A stretch of DNA of 64,000 nucleotides. Source: Dyadobacter beijingensis DSM 21582 (GTDB taxonomy: Bacteria > Bacteroidota > Bacteroidia > Cytophagales > Spirosomataceae). The notes under the pieces were generated by a model that saw only the letters and a list, made by a program, of their open reading frames with translations, searched no databases and was not told where the DNA came from. This document shows positions 57,388 through 64,000 of this stretch, in pieces (the stretch's first letter is position 1; the number at the start of each line of letters is the position of its first letter). Both the position numbers and the translations under genes were made by a program. Where the stretch lies: positions 310,001-374,000 of the forward strand of contig NZ_KB907791.1 of assembly GCF_000382205.1 (NCBI RefSeq), written 5' to 3'.

Positions 57388-59165
57388 GGTCCGGGTTTGT
57401 TGAGTTGAATGGTTTTACCTTTAATGCTCACTTCACCTTCGGCTTCGATCGAGATGTTCGATTTGCCGACGAGGCTAATCCCCGATTCGGAAAGGGTGAC
57501 GGTGTTCCCGCTTTTGTCTTTGAGCTCGATCTTTCCCGGGGATTCGCTGACAAGGATGCTGTAACCTTCCTGCGTTTTGAGCTCGATGCTTTTCTTTTCG
57601 TCGTCAAACAACAAGCTCATGCCTTTTTTTGCGAAATAACCTTGTTGCAGGTTTTTGTCCTTCGCGTCGATAGGCGCTGGCTTGGTTTTGCTGTGCAGCA
57701 TGCCCAGGATAATGGCGTCGTTGGGGTCGTTGTTGATAAAGCCGAGAATGACTTCGTCTTTTATCTCGGGCCTGAATACCGAGCCTCTTTTATCGCCGGC
57801 GGAAATGGTCGCCTGTCGCGCCCAGATTCCTTCCGAATTGCGCCCCTGGTCGGCGATAAACGGAATTTTGACTTTAATGCGATGCCCGCCCGTGACTGTG
57901 TCGCCTTCGATTTTGGTGACAATACCGACGTGCAGGCCCTGGATCGCCGGGAGCAAACCTCCGGCTTCCGGCGAGGTAATGTAAGGTTTGGTTTCGGCAA
58001 AGGTTTGCGCGGAAAGTCCAAACTGGATATCCACTTCCCAGGTACCGCTATGGACCTGGTGAAGCACGCCGCTTATCAGGTGCGAGCCGTTGAAGCGGCC
58101 TGCTACCTTCTTGAGCGCCAGCGTGTGCAGCGGGACATAGTGGCGGCCCCTTACCTGCACGCGGCCCCGCACCTGCGATAGTTCGGCGCGTTTCTGCTGC
58201 CCTTTGGCCCAGGCACCCAGCGCTTTGGTGTCCATGTCTCCGCCATGGAACAGCTGCGGTTTTTCCGATTGATAAAATACTTCCGGAAACTGATGTCTGG
58301 TGTCTTCGACCCCGGTATCGATGCCCAGTGCATTGCCTGCTGCACCGGCGGCCTGTCCCAACCCATTCAATGCACCTGCCGCACTACCTACGGCACCGGT
58401 ATTTCCCGACCCTTTTTCGGTGGCCATTTTGCTATTTACGGCATCCCAGCTCGATGTGGAAATGTCGGCATAGTGGGTGCGAACGTCCATTTCCGCTTCC
58501 AGGTCGAGGAGGTCCGTACCCCAGGTAACCTCGAAATCGGCCTTGGCGGCCTTGGCGGGTTTCACAATGCTTATCTTGCCATTGCTCACCATCACCACCA
58601 GCCCATTGGCTTCGGCCCGCATTACCAGAAAATCCCAGTCGGTGCAATCGTACTGGACCAGTTCGGGTTGCGGGGCTTCGGTATCGTCCAGTGTGCCAAT
58701 GGTCACGCCCCGGTTTTTATATTCACCGATAATTTCCTGGAAAACGGATTTGTCCTTTTGATCGACAAAATAACGGCTCTTCCTGGTCAGTGTGAGGTGT
58801 ATCGCGGCGTCCTTGCATTCCAGTTCGAGCGCCGAGGGGCTGCCCGCCGATGCTTTAATGCGGTGCCTGACGATCAGACCTTTGAAAACATTTTCGGTCT
58901 GGTTTTGGTAGCCGAGCTGGATGTCTACCATCTTGCCAGGGGCAAAATTCACCGAGCTGCTTTTGGAAAACGTGCCTTTTTCGACCGCTCCGTCCGCCCA
59001 GACGATGTTGGCCGAGGGAATGCGGTTTAGTTCATTTTGAACGGACATCGAAAGCAGGCCGCCTGGCTTTTTCGTCAGGTCGCTACCGTCTACCAATATT
59101 TTCGTACTCACGGTATGCGTGGGTTCGGTGGATGCTTGGGGCGATATGCTGGGTAGTCCGACCAT
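57384..59165 (-). CDS. VgrG-like spike protein (Afp8/Pvc8-like)
   Basis: A 593-residue fusion of gp27-like and gp5-like parts. The hub domain (about 20-370) has LVQYDCTDWDFLVMRAEANGL. The OB-fold (about 395-490) has VGIVTKIEGDTVTGGHRIKVK and the family signature SVFRPEIKDEVILGFINNDP. The C-terminal beta-prism or helix repeats (ISLVGKSNISIEAEGEVSIKG) end at KPGP. There is no extra effector domain. The trimer forms the needle that crosses the target membrane and carries the PAAR tip. Confidence 0.93.
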   Translation of the reverse strand: MVGLPSISPQASTEPTHTVSTKILVDGSDLTKKPGGLLSMSVQNELNRIPSANIVWADGAVEKGTFSKSSSVNFAPGKMVDIQLGYQNQTENVFKGLIVRHRIKASAGSPSALELECKDAAIHLTLTRKSRYFVDQKDKSVFQEIIGEYKNRGVTIGTLDDTEAPQPELVQYDCTDWDFLVMRAEANGLVVMVSNGKISIVKPAKAAKADFEVTWGTDLLDLEAEMDVRTHYADISTSSWDAVNSKMATEKGSGNTGAVGSAAGALNGLGQAAGAAGNALGIDTGVEDTRHQFPEVFYQSEKPQLFHGGDMDTKALGAWAKGQQKRAELSQVRGRVQVRGRHYVPLHTLALKKVAGRFNGSHLISGVLHQVHSGTWEVDIQFGLSAQTFAETKPYITSPEAGGLLPAIQGLHVGIVTKIEGDTVTGGHRIKVKIPFIADQGRNSEGIWARQATISAGDKRGSVFRPEIKDEVILGFINNDPNDAIILGMLHSKTKPAPIDAKDKNLQQGYFAKKGMSLLFDDEKKSIELKTQEGYSILVSESPGKIELKDKSGNTVTLSESGISLVGKSNISIEAEGEVSIKGKTIQLNKPGP

Positions 59166-59177
59166 CTGTCAGGCGGT

Positions 59178-59930
59178 TTAAGAGTTGGCAATCGGCGGTA
59201 AAATCAGTTCGGAGCCTTGTTTGAGCCTCCGGAAATTTGTCAATTCGTTGACCCTGGCTATTTCCAGATAATAGTCGGGCTTCTGGTAGGTGTCCAGGCA
59301 GAGGTTAATCAGGGTATCGCTCGATTTGACGATGTGCTTGCGGGTCAGGTCGGGCGATAGCAGCGAGAGCGCGGCGGTTGCCACGGACGGCATTTTGAAC
59401 TCATTTATTTTCAGCGTAACATCAACCCTGAGTGGCAGTCCCGATTCGTGAAAGAGCGTGAATGTGTGCGACATGCTCTGTAATACACCCATAAACACCA
59501 GCTTTCCCCAGTTGACCACCATAAACGGCGGCCGGTGCGTTTCCGACTGGATTCCGTAGGCAACGATTTGCAGCTGTTGCAGTTTGGCAGTCACGAATGC
59601 GACCTGTGCATCGCTGCCACCAGCGGCAAATGCCTGCGTTACCAGGTCAATGGCCGGCTGCTGCACGGGTACAATGCCTGTCCCATCAATGGTAAATTTG
59701 ATTTCCAGCGCTTCGGGCTTCACGCCTTTGAACTGCGAGTGGACCAGTGGAGCGCCAATGTCGGTAGGCGTGGCGTATTCTATCTCGAAATTTCGGGAAT
59801 ACGTTTCCGGATTCATCTGCAATTCAAAAACCCCGCCGGCGAGCGTTTGCAGGACCGAGCTCGCAATGGCCAGCGGCGACCCCGAATCGAGGTGTACCGA
59901 CATAATCCGCAATTTGTTGACGTAGCCCAT
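59178..59930 (-). CDS. LysM tube-to-baseplate adaptor (Afp7/Pvc7-like)
   Basis: A 250-residue protein starting at the ATG at 59930 (MGYVNKLRIMSVHL); the open frame upstream of it is not coding. The N-terminal domain (about 25-190; GGVFELQMNPETYSRNFEI, SQFKGVKPEALEIKFTIDGTG) is the CIS tube-initiator type. The C-terminal LysM domain (about 200-248; SSDTLINLCLDTYQKPDYYLEIA) is the gp53-like element of the baseplate. It joins the inner tube to the VgrG-like hub and lies 12 bp ahead of that gene. Confidence 0.9.
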   Translation of the reverse strand: MGYVNKLRIMSVHLDSGSPLAIASSVLQTLAGGVFELQMNPETYSRNFEIEYATPTDIGAPLVHSQFKGVKPEALEIKFTIDGTGIVPVQQPAIDLVTQAFAAGGSDAQVAFVTAKLQQLQIVAYGIQSETHRPPFMVVNWGKLVFMGVLQSMSHTFTLFHESGLPLRVDVTLKINEFKMPSVATAALSLLSPDLTRKHIVKSSDTLINLCLDTYQKPDYYLEIARVNELTNFRRLKQGSELILPPIANS

Positions 59931-59932
59931 AA

Positions 59933-60109
59933 TTACCGTTCTTTTTGTCTTTTCAGAATATCCATCACCTGCCTGACACACGCTTGTATCACTTCCTCAT
60001 TTAAACCCTCGCGCGTGCTGTTGCGGGCATCCTGCCTGGGTGGCGAAGCGGGATCGATGGGCGTTTCGGTGATGTTTGCCCTGACGACCAGTTCCTTGAT
60101 TTCGATCAT
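59933..60109 (-). CDS. DUF5908 small protein of the CIS locus
   Basis: A 58-residue protein (MIEIKELVVRANITETPID ... ILKRQKER). The first strand MIEIKELVVRA is the hallmark of DUF5908, a family of small proteins found in Bacteroidetes and related injection loci. The ATG overlaps the stop of the second tube gene by 4 bp. The charged C-terminal helix (EEVIQACVRQVMDILKRQ) could bind a partner. In Afp the same place is held by afp6, a small protein of unknown role. Confidence 0.8.
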   Translation of the reverse strand: MIEIKELVVRANITETPIDPASPPRQDARNSTREGLNEEVIQACVRQVMDILKRQKER

Positions 60110-60546
60110 GACGGAAAGATTTTGGAGAAATGCTGGTACTGCAATTCGATGCTCTCGATAGCAAGCTCGTTGTTGGCGGCATTGAAGCCGGAGACCGACC
60201 ATTTGGTAGGATAGGCCCTTACCACCTGCCAGGTCACGAGTATCTTGTCCTGCGCTGCAAAATCCAGCAGCGAAATTTCCAGGTCTTTCGGGCTGAATGA
60301 AAAATTTTCCAGCGCGTCTTTGCACCAGTTTGCCAGCTGAGAACTCACTTCGAGGCCCCGTTTCAAAATCAGTTTTTCCGAAGAAGTGCGCACCGGCAAC
60401 TGATAGACAAACCGGTTCTGGCCACCTTCTTTGATGGGTACTGTTTCCAGCGTCATACTCAGGCCGGTGACTTCCTGAAACGCGACGTCCTCAAAATCAC
60501 CAATCTTCACCTTGAAGAAAAAACCTGTGGGCGGGTACAGAGCCAT
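60106..60546 (-). CDS. Inner tube protein, second copy (Afp5-like)
   Basis: A 146-residue gp19-family tube protein. The start at 60546 (MALYPPTGFFFKVKIG) is chosen over upstream in-frame codons that lie inside the other tube gene. It shows VAFQEVTGLSMTLETVPIKEGG and SSEKLILKRGLEVSSQLANWC, the fold shared with Hcp. A second, divergent tube protein usually forms the layer next to the baseplate hub. It lies 10 bp after the main tube gene. Confidence 0.9.
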   Translation of the reverse strand: MALYPPTGFFFKVKIGDFEDVAFQEVTGLSMTLETVPIKEGGQNRFVYQLPVRTSSEKLILKRGLEVSSQLANWCKDALENFSFSPKDLEISLLDFAAQDKILVTWQVVRAYPTKWSVSGFNAANNELAIESIELQYQHFSKIFPS

Positions 60547-60556
60547 TTTCGGGTCG

Positions 60557-61033
60557 TCAGATGTAGGAAACCGTGAGTCCTTCGTGCGCCAGTTCCATCG
60601 TATCAATCGAAATTTCATTGCCGTCGGCCTTCATGTCCGAAAACTGTACTTTGATGGGAATGGCATTTTGGAGTGTCCATGATACCACTTCGGTAGCGGC
60701 TTCGTCCATGAGCGTAATCGTGACTGTGCGCCGGTAGTCTTTGCGTTTCACAACGGATTTGTCCGACGCGGCATCACCGCCGTCGATCCAGTCGTAAAAA
60801 TCGCGCAGGCCTTTGAAAACACCTCTTTTGAGTGTCACATTGCTGAATTTCCGCATTCCGGGCAGTTTCCGTTTGGATAGATTCGGGTCTGTGCCGTCGC
60901 GGTATTCTATCACATCGATCTGATAGTCCAGGCCGGTAACCTCGGTAAAACCGATTTCATTTTCCTTGGATAATCCCTCCCATTTTACTTTGAAACGGAA
61001 TTTCGCTATCGGGTAAGAAACGCTAGTAGCCAT
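60557..61033 (-). CDS. Inner tube protein (Afp1-like)
   Basis: A 158-residue gp19/Hcp-like protein. Motifs are FRFKVKWEGLSKENEIGFTEVTGLDYQIDV and FSNVTLKRGVFKGLRDFYDWID. It should stack as hexamers to form the main inner tube that is pushed out on sheath contraction. It shares the fold and the EVTGL motif with the next gene product but is clearly distinct. It lies 32 bp after the sheath gene. Confidence 0.92.
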   Translation of the reverse strand: MATSVSYPIAKFRFKVKWEGLSKENEIGFTEVTGLDYQIDVIEYRDGTDPNLSKRKLPGMRKFSNVTLKRGVFKGLRDFYDWIDGGDAASDKSVVKRKDYRRTVTITLMDEAATEVVSWTLQNAIPIKVQFSDMKADGNEISIDTMELAHEGLTVSYI

Positions 61034-61065
61034 GATTTGAATGATAAATAATGGATGTGGAACGA

Positions 61066-62817
61066 TTAGTTAGCATTTGCCTGGAACTTGTGCTCGTAGC
61101 GCAGGATAATAAATTCGGCCGGCCTTGCCACGCGCAGTTTGATTTCGACGATCATCTTGCCTTCCAGAATATCGACATCCGTCATGGTTTCGGGCAAGCC
61201 TACATTCACCTGGAATGCTTCATTGGTTGTATTTCCAAAAAGACCGCCCGCCTGCCAGATCTGGACTAAAAAATTGTCGATCATCGCTTTGGCTTTGATC
61301 CAGGTATCGCGGGTGTTGGGAGAGAAGACGAAATTTTGCATGGCCCGTCCGATGGCGTCTTCGATAAAGCAGAAGGTACGGCGCACCGAAATGTACCGCC
61401 ATTCCAAGTCGTTGCCCGCGAGCGTCCTTGCCCCGAACACCAGCACGCCGCGGCCCTCGTACGAACGGATCGCATTGATGGACTTGCCGGAAGTAGCGTC
61501 GACATTGAGTGAAGCGTGAAGGTCGTCGTCGATCTCGATGGCAGGGGCAATGGTAGCGGCAACCCCGACGTTGGCAGGCGCCTGCCACACACCCTGGGTG
61601 GCATCCGTCTGCACCATAATGCCCGCGATAGCCGAGGTAGGCGGCATGAGTACGGGTAAATCCCGGATCGCTTGTTTGATTTTCGAGGCCAGTTCGTTGT
61701 TGGCATCTTCCAGAATATCCAGCGTCATGCCCTGCAAGTCTCCGGATTTTGCAATTACGGCAGCGGCGGCCAGGGCGGCGTTCGCGGCATCGGTTTTTCC
61801 CTGCACGTCCAGGCCGGTAGTCAAAGTGTCGATAGCCGCATCGAGTGTCGGGAAATCCGTTACAGTCGCCGCCGACAGACTTGCGTCCAGGGTAGCAATT
61901 CCGGTAATGCGCTTGGCCTCTCTTTTCGCGACTTCCTGCAAATCGGCGATGGCGATCGCATTATCGGCAGCATGCGCCTTGCCGACGGCATTTTTGATGC
62001 TCACATACAGCACCTGATCTGCTTCGGCCTTCGCCTGGGCTGCTTTTTTTGTCTGATAATCGGCTGCGGCGTTGGCTGCCGCTGTGGCATCGGCGGCGTT
62101 CATAGCCTGGTTGTTCCGGAAAAAGCTTTCGATCACCACTTCGTCCATCTCATACCTGAACATGAGCGTGGTGTTCAGGAACGGGAAATAAGCAGCGCCG
62201 TATTTTTTCTGGTCTATCTGCATCGGAACGATGTTCCGGAAATCGTCGATTTCATCTTCGCTGTTCTTCACATCGAGCAGCGCGACGCGGTTGACAGCCT
62301 TCGAGCAATGTTTGAGCGCTTCCTGCACGGCATTACTGTATTTGTCGCTGTCCGTGGCGTCCGGCATCACGAGTATGGTAATGTCTTTTGCCTTTTTCAA
62401 GCCGTTGAACAATGTTTCGTCGTATACTTCGGTAGTCTTGTCGAAGGTGTAGGTGCCTATCGAATAAATGAAACAGGGCCCCCCGCCATTGGCATAATAC
62501 AATTGCATGGCATAGTGCATCCGGTTTTTGAAATTTTCGCTTCTCGCCTTGACGGCCAGCACGCCGCCGATACCCGTATTGTCAACCACAGTCACCTTGA
62601 TCTGCGCAGTGGAGGCCCCTCCGAACCAGTCTTCATACTCACGCATGCTACGGACGCGGGTGGGTTTTCTGAGGAGGGATTCGCCATTTTTCTCATGCTT
62701 TTCCGTGTAGCCGATGAAGCACGGCACGGCACTTGGCACCAGCGCAATGGAAGGCGGAAGTGTGGGGACCTCTACCGTATAAACGCCAGGCATTCGGGTA
62801 TCAACTAATGCTGCCAT
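61066..62817 (-). CDS. Contractile sheath protein (Afp2-4-like)
   Basis: A 583-residue sheath protein and the only sheath gene in the window. The N-terminus (MPGVYTVEVPTLPPSIALVPSAVPCFIGY) and the C-terminal core (GVLVFGARTLAGNDLEWRYISVRR, FVFSPNTRDTW, GKMIVEIKLRVARPAEFIILR) are classic sheath elements. Between about residues 235 and 390 lies an alanine-rich helical insertion (NAADATAAANAAADYQTKKA and DAANAALAAAAVIAKSG). It is expected to face the outside of the particle. Afp uses three sheath paralogues, so a single gene suggests a uniform sheath. Confidence 0.93.
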   Translation of the reverse strand: MAALVDTRMPGVYTVEVPTLPPSIALVPSAVPCFIGYTEKHEKNGESLLRKPTRVRSMREYEDWFGGASTAQIKVTVVDNTGIGGVLAVKARSENFKNRMHYAMQLYYANGGGPCFIYSIGTYTFDKTTEVYDETLFNGLKKAKDITILVMPDATDSDKYSNAVQEALKHCSKAVNRVALLDVKNSEDEIDDFRNIVPMQIDQKKYGAAYFPFLNTTLMFRYEMDEVVIESFFRNNQAMNAADATAAANAAADYQTKKAAQAKAEADQVLYVSIKNAVGKAHAADNAIAIADLQEVAKREAKRITGIATLDASLSAATVTDFPTLDAAIDTLTTGLDVQGKTDAANAALAAAAVIAKSGDLQGMTLDILEDANNELASKIKQAIRDLPVLMPPTSAIAGIMVQTDATQGVWQAPANVGVAATIAPAIEIDDDLHASLNVDATSGKSINAIRSYEGRGVLVFGARTLAGNDLEWRYISVRRTFCFIEDAIGRAMQNFVFSPNTRDTWIKAKAMIDNFLVQIWQAGGLFGNTTNEAFQVNVGLPETMTDVDILEGKMIVEIKLRVARPAEFIILRYEHKFQANAN

Positions 62818-62845
62818 AATAAATGGTATTTAAAAGGTTAATGAT

Positions 62846-63907
62846 TTAAATGTTGAAAAAAACAACAGCTTTATTGTCGATGATTTGCAAATCATTAAGG
62901 AGTGGGACCGGCAATATTACTTCGTTTGCGCCTGCCTTTAATTTGACGGAAGCAGGCCTGTTTTCAAGCACAGGTAAAGGTGAAACTGATTCGACCACAT
63001 AGATCCTATCTGAACCGGTTTTCTTTAATTGGGCAACAACAATATCTATTTTGGACTCGGGTGGATCGGCTATTTCCAATTCAGAAAAGGCAATGTCACT
63101 TTCTGCGGAAATTGTATCAAGAATATGTTTTTTACCTCTTACAATAATAGGAATGTCGTAGTTGATTTGCTTGCTTTCTACGTCTGTAAAAATGTATTGA
63201 AACTTGAACAGCCTCCCGGGAATTTTGGCAGTATATAATGTTTTGAATGCAATATCATTTTGTAACCATATATCAATCAATGCAAAAAAAGGTGTGCTTT
63301 TGTATGCGTCGTCACTGGCTATTAATATGAGCGATGTTTCGCCTGCCGGAAGTGGTTGTTTGGTAATTCTGTATTTGCCGGGTTTTATAAAAGTTAATTC
63401 AATTCCTTCCGCTTTCGGATCGATATTTTCCGTGGTTACTGTGTTCCAGCCTGTACTGTCAAAAAAATCAATAACCAATTTAGATATTGCTCCTTTTCTT
63501 AATTCAAAGTTGAATTTCTGGGGTGTTATCCGGGGTAATATTTCATGTTGCGATAGATATTCGTCCTGCGTCAATGTATCCCTGAATGTCCCGTCGCTGT
63601 TCAGATTGGTCAAATGAAATTGCCGGATGCCGCCTGTGTCAAATAGATTGTATATGGCTGAATTAGTGAGGGAGGCCATAAATGAAAAGCAAACCGGCTC
63701 CGTAAAAGGAACTTCGGGCACTCCGGCGCTGATCTGCTGGAAAATATGCGTTTTCCCCAGGGTATTTTTGACCAGCAAACCGTGATCTTCTAACGCTTGG
63801 ATAGTATCCCCGGTGGGCGTCAGGCGAATGTCCGTGCAAATGCCTTCACTGTAAAAGTGATGTTCGAAGACGATTGAGCACCGAATATCATAGAGAATCT
63901 CCAGCAT
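62846..63907 (-). CDS. CIS-locus protein of unknown function
   Basis: A 353-residue, largely beta-rich protein (MLEILYDIRCSIVFEHHFYSEGICTD at the start; EVILPVPLLNDLQIIDNKAVVFF at the end). The middle has KPGKYRITKQPLPAGETSLILIASDD. I do not recognize a family. It lies between the sheath gene (28 bp) and a partial gene that may be the tube terminator. By position it is a candidate for a cap adaptor or other distal-end protein as described for AlgoCIS, but this is only inference. No signal peptide or membrane segment. Confidence 0.7.
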   Translation of the reverse strand: MLEILYDIRCSIVFEHHFYSEGICTDIRLTPTGDTIQALEDHGLLVKNTLGKTHIFQQISAGVPEVPFTEPVCFSFMASLTNSAIYNLFDTGGIRQFHLTNLNSDGTFRDTLTQDEYLSQHEILPRITPQKFNFELRKGAISKLVIDFFDSTGWNTVTTENIDPKAEGIELTFIKPGKYRITKQPLPAGETSLILIASDDAYKSTPFFALIDIWLQNDIAFKTLYTAKIPGRLFKFQYIFTDVESKQINYDIPIIVRGKKHILDTISAESDIAFSELEIADPPESKIDIVVAQLKKTGSDRIYVVESVSPLPVLENRPASVKLKAGANEVILPVPLLNDLQIIDNKAVVFFNI

Positions 63908-63916
63908 GGCAAAAGG

Positions 63917-64000
63917 TTATTTTAAATGCTCATTGCTTTGAATATGCGTGACTAATCCAGCACCATTGAGCGGCGATCCCTGGATGAAGATCAACCGTGC
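63917..64000 (-). CDS. C-terminal end of an upstream CIS gene (partial)
   Basis: The minus strand is open from the window edge to a TAA at 63917-63919, encoding 27 residues (ARLIFIQGSPLNGAGLVTHI then QSNEHLK). The stop is 9 bp ahead of the next start, so it belongs to the same operon. From gene order it may be the DUF4255/Afp16-like tube terminator, but too little is visible to confirm the family. Confidence 0.5.
   Translation of the reverse strand, partial: ARLIFIQGSPLNGAGLVTHIQSNEHLK

Noticed and set aside
61672..62808. Long plus-strand open frame (378 codons) opposite the sheath gene
   Set aside because: It is the mirror of a well-supported sheath gene, has no family likeness and a composition typical of antisense frames.
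40095..64000. Prophage interpretation
   Set aside because: No capsid, portal, terminase, integrase or lysis gene is seen. The DUF4157, AAA+ ATPase and DUF5908 genes are CIS markers.
40095..64000. Classical type VI secretion system
   Set aside because: No TssJ, TssL, TssM or ClpV-like gene in the window. The tube, LysM adaptor and wedge set follow the Afp/PVC order.

Overview
The window looks like a chromosome segment of a Bacteroidetes bacterium. A Cytophagales member close to Dyadobacter or Spirosoma is my best guess from protein style. The signs are paired SusC/SusD-type outer-membrane proteins, proteins with type IX secretion (T9SS) C-terminal sorting domains, a hybrid two-component sensor of the fructan type, and TAnnTTTG-like promoter boxes. 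The base composition looks mixed and moderate, and no rRNA, tRNA, CRISPR array or insertion sequence was found.

Region 1 (1-9.7 kb): the end of an OmpR-type response regulator with its histidine kinase; a TonB-dependent receptor with an AraC regulator upstream on the same strand; a zinc alcohol dehydrogenase; a glycosyltransferase overlapping a clan-A glycoside hydrolase; and an exported glyoxalase-fold protein. Region 2 (9.7-16.5 kb): a two-GAF sigma-54 activator, a short AraC regulator, and a same-strand run of a HbpS/GlcG-type protein, three short-chain dehydrogenases and a double antibiotic-biosynthesis-monooxygenase-fold protein. Region 3 (16.5-24.9 kb): a 1476-residue T9SS surface protein, a TetR regulator, a small exported protein and a second T9SS protein.

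Region 4 (25.0-36.5 kb, minus strand) is a compact fructan utilization locus: hybrid sensor, MFS sugar importer, PfkB fructokinase, SusC, SusD and a GH32 enzyme. The sensor gene is separated from the other five by a 203-bp region holding an 18-bp direct repeat that is a likely operator. Region 5 (36.6-40.0 kb): an NTF2-like protein, two decayed genes (alpha/beta hydrolase and NAD-epimerase fragments), a second zinc alcohol dehydrogenase and an AraC regulator.

Region 6 (40.1-64.0 kb, minus strand, running off the right edge) is the most notable part. It is a nearly complete contractile injection system (CIS) operon of the Afp/PVC/AlgoCIS class. In transcription order it holds a partial gene (candidate terminal cap), an unknown 353-residue protein, sheath, two tube proteins, a DUF5908 small protein, a LysM tube-baseplate adaptor, a VgrG-like spike, a PAAR tip, gp25, two very large baseplate-wedge proteins, an unknown 643-residue protein at the place of the Afp tail fibre, a CIS tape-measure-family protein, a 1584-residue DUF4157 protein and an AAA+ ATPase. 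The DUF4157 protein joins a HELVH metal-site domain to a long helical body and a C-terminal segment that looks like an HNH-type nuclease toxin, so it is a strong candidate for the cargo and perhaps also the tube-length ruler. No TssJ/TssL/TssM-like membrane complex, capsid or packaging gene is present in the window.
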